Positions 7,947 to 8,462 of a stretch of 8,462 nucleotides of DNA are shown here, in pieces. Each line of letters begins with the position of its first letter. The stretch's first letter is position 1. The notes under the pieces were generated by a model. The model made no database searches, was not told where the DNA came from, and saw only the letters and a program-made list of their open reading frames with translations. This stretch comes from Syntrophales bacterium (GTDB lineage Bacteria; Desulfobacterota; Syntrophia; Syntrophales; UBA2192), in contig JALOPC010000049.1 in the NCBI GenBank assembly GCA_025454095.1, positions 1 to 8,462 on the forward strand. The letters are read 5' to 3'. The translations under genes were made by a program, and so were the position numbers.

Positions 7947-7966
7947 GCCGGGCCCTGTCGCCCGGC
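7947..7966 (-). promoter_or_regulatory. GC-rich hairpin directly before the nusB ribosome binding site
   Basis: GCCGGGC at 7947-7953 pairs perfectly with GCCCGGC at 7960-7966 around a 6-nt loop. On the mRNA it ends right before AGGAAATGTC and the nusB ATG. Two further short stems lie upstream in the same spacer, 7967-7971 with 7981-7985 and 7995-7999 with 8005-8009. None has a T-run, so they do not look like terminators. They could tune nusB translation or RNA processing between ribH and nusB. Confidence 0.5.
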
Positions 7967-8018
7967 GGCCGGACCGCAAGCGGCCTTCGACCTGCCGGGG
8001 GCTGCCCGGGACTCGCCT

Positions 8019-8462
8019 TTACATTTTTCTGAACAGATCCACCATCTCGATGGCCGACAGGGCGGCATCCCACCCCTTGTTGCCGGACTTGGTGCCGGCC
8101 CGTTCGATGGCCTGCTCGATCGAATCGGTGGTCAGCACCCCGAACACGATGGGGACCTCCGTCTCCAGGGCCGCCTGGGCCACCCCCTTGGAGACCTCGG
8201 ACGCGACGTAGTCGAAGTGGGGCGTCGCCCCCCGAATCACCGCGCCCAGGCAGATCACGGCGTCGAACTTGCCCGTCTTGGCGATTTTCTTGGCCACCAG
8301 CGGGATCTCGAAGGCCCCGGGGCACTTGAAGATCCGGATGTCCTGCTCCCGGGCGCCCGCCCGGACGAGCCCGTCCAGGGCGCCGTCGATCAGCTTGCCG
8401 CTGATGAAGTCGTTGAACCGGCTCGCCACGATGGCGAACTTCATCCCCTGGGCAACGATTTT
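8019..8462 (-). CDS. ribH: 6,7-dimethyl-8-ribityllumazine synthase, N-terminus outside window
   Basis: RibH condenses 5-amino-6-ribitylamino-uracil with 3,4-dihydroxy-2-butanone 4-phosphate, the step before riboflavin synthase. The ATG at 8444 is probably not the true start. The frame stays open through the edge and reads KIVAQG before [11 protein letters not shown], which matches the family's N-terminal G-x-L-V/I-A-x-G-x-K-F-A-I-V-x-S-R-F-N. The visible part is 147 residues of a protein usually about 155, so only the first few residues are missing. Active-site features are [26 protein letters not shown] (with the catalytic histidine, family usual G-A-T-x-H-x-D-Y) and [11 protein letters not shown], where the phosphate-binding R and K lie. 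The TAA stop is 82 bp before nusB. Other rib genes are likely just beyond the right edge, since ribH commonly closes a riboflavin cluster before nusB. Confidence 0.97.
   Translation of the reverse strand, partial: KIVAQGMKFAIVASRFNDFISGKLIDGALDGLVRAGAREQDIRIFKCPGAFEIPLVAKKIAKTGKFDAVICLGAVIRGATPHFDYVASEVSKGVAQAALETEVPIVFGVLTTDSIEQAIERAGTKSGNKGWDAALSAIEMVDLFRKM

Noticed and set aside
7937..8068. Longer nusB start at 8068
   Set aside because: The added 44 residues do not resemble NusB and overlap ribH; ATG at 7936 has a ribosome binding site and the family N-terminus.
8442..8444. ATG as ribH start
   Set aside because: Upstream in-frame codons to the edge read KIVAQG, part of the conserved RibH N-terminus, and there is no good ribosome binding site (only GGGG next to the ATG).

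Overview
The window looks like a stretch of a GC-rich Gram-negative chromosome, most likely a deltaproteobacterium (Desulfobacterota, perhaps near the Syntrophia). The outer-membrane lipoprotein LptE shows the Gram-negative envelope. The lineage is inferred from gene content, gene order and the style of the intergenic repeats, and is only moderately sure.

Layout. At the left edge (1-298, + strand) is the 3' end of a TauE/SafE-type membrane transporter gene. Bases 299-474 hold two face-to-face arrays of a 7-bp unit, then a strong sigma70-like promoter for rpsT (475-744, + strand), which starts with TTG. Bases 745-883 hold two face-to-face arrays of an 8-bp unit around a rho-independent terminator. 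From there to the right edge every gene is on the minus strand. In transcription order they are ribH (its 5' end lies beyond the window), nusB, a stand-alone M17-aminopeptidase N-terminal-domain protein, trkA, trkH, leuS and lptE. The spacing is close (47-bp overlap, 22 bp, 4-bp overlap, 71 bp, 18 bp, with an 82-bp ribH-nusB spacer), so this is probably one long operon or two nested ones, ending at the terminator shared with convergent rpsT.

Working together. TrkA and TrkH form a potassium-uptake system: a gating protein with two RCK domains and the membrane channel subunit. RibH makes lumazine for riboflavin, NusB serves rRNA antitermination, LeuRS charges tRNA-Leu, and LptE helps insert LPS in the outer membrane. 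The co-transcription is a housekeeping cluster rather than one pathway.

Most of the coding content is ordinary. The parts worth a second look are the two inverted pairs of short tandem arrays (period 7 upstream of rpsT, period 8 downstream), the catalytic-domain-less M17_N protein with its unusual overlapping start, an 11-bp direct repeat around the leuS start, and several hairpins at gene starts. I see no CRISPR array, tRNA, rRNA, insertion sequence, defence system or phage gene.
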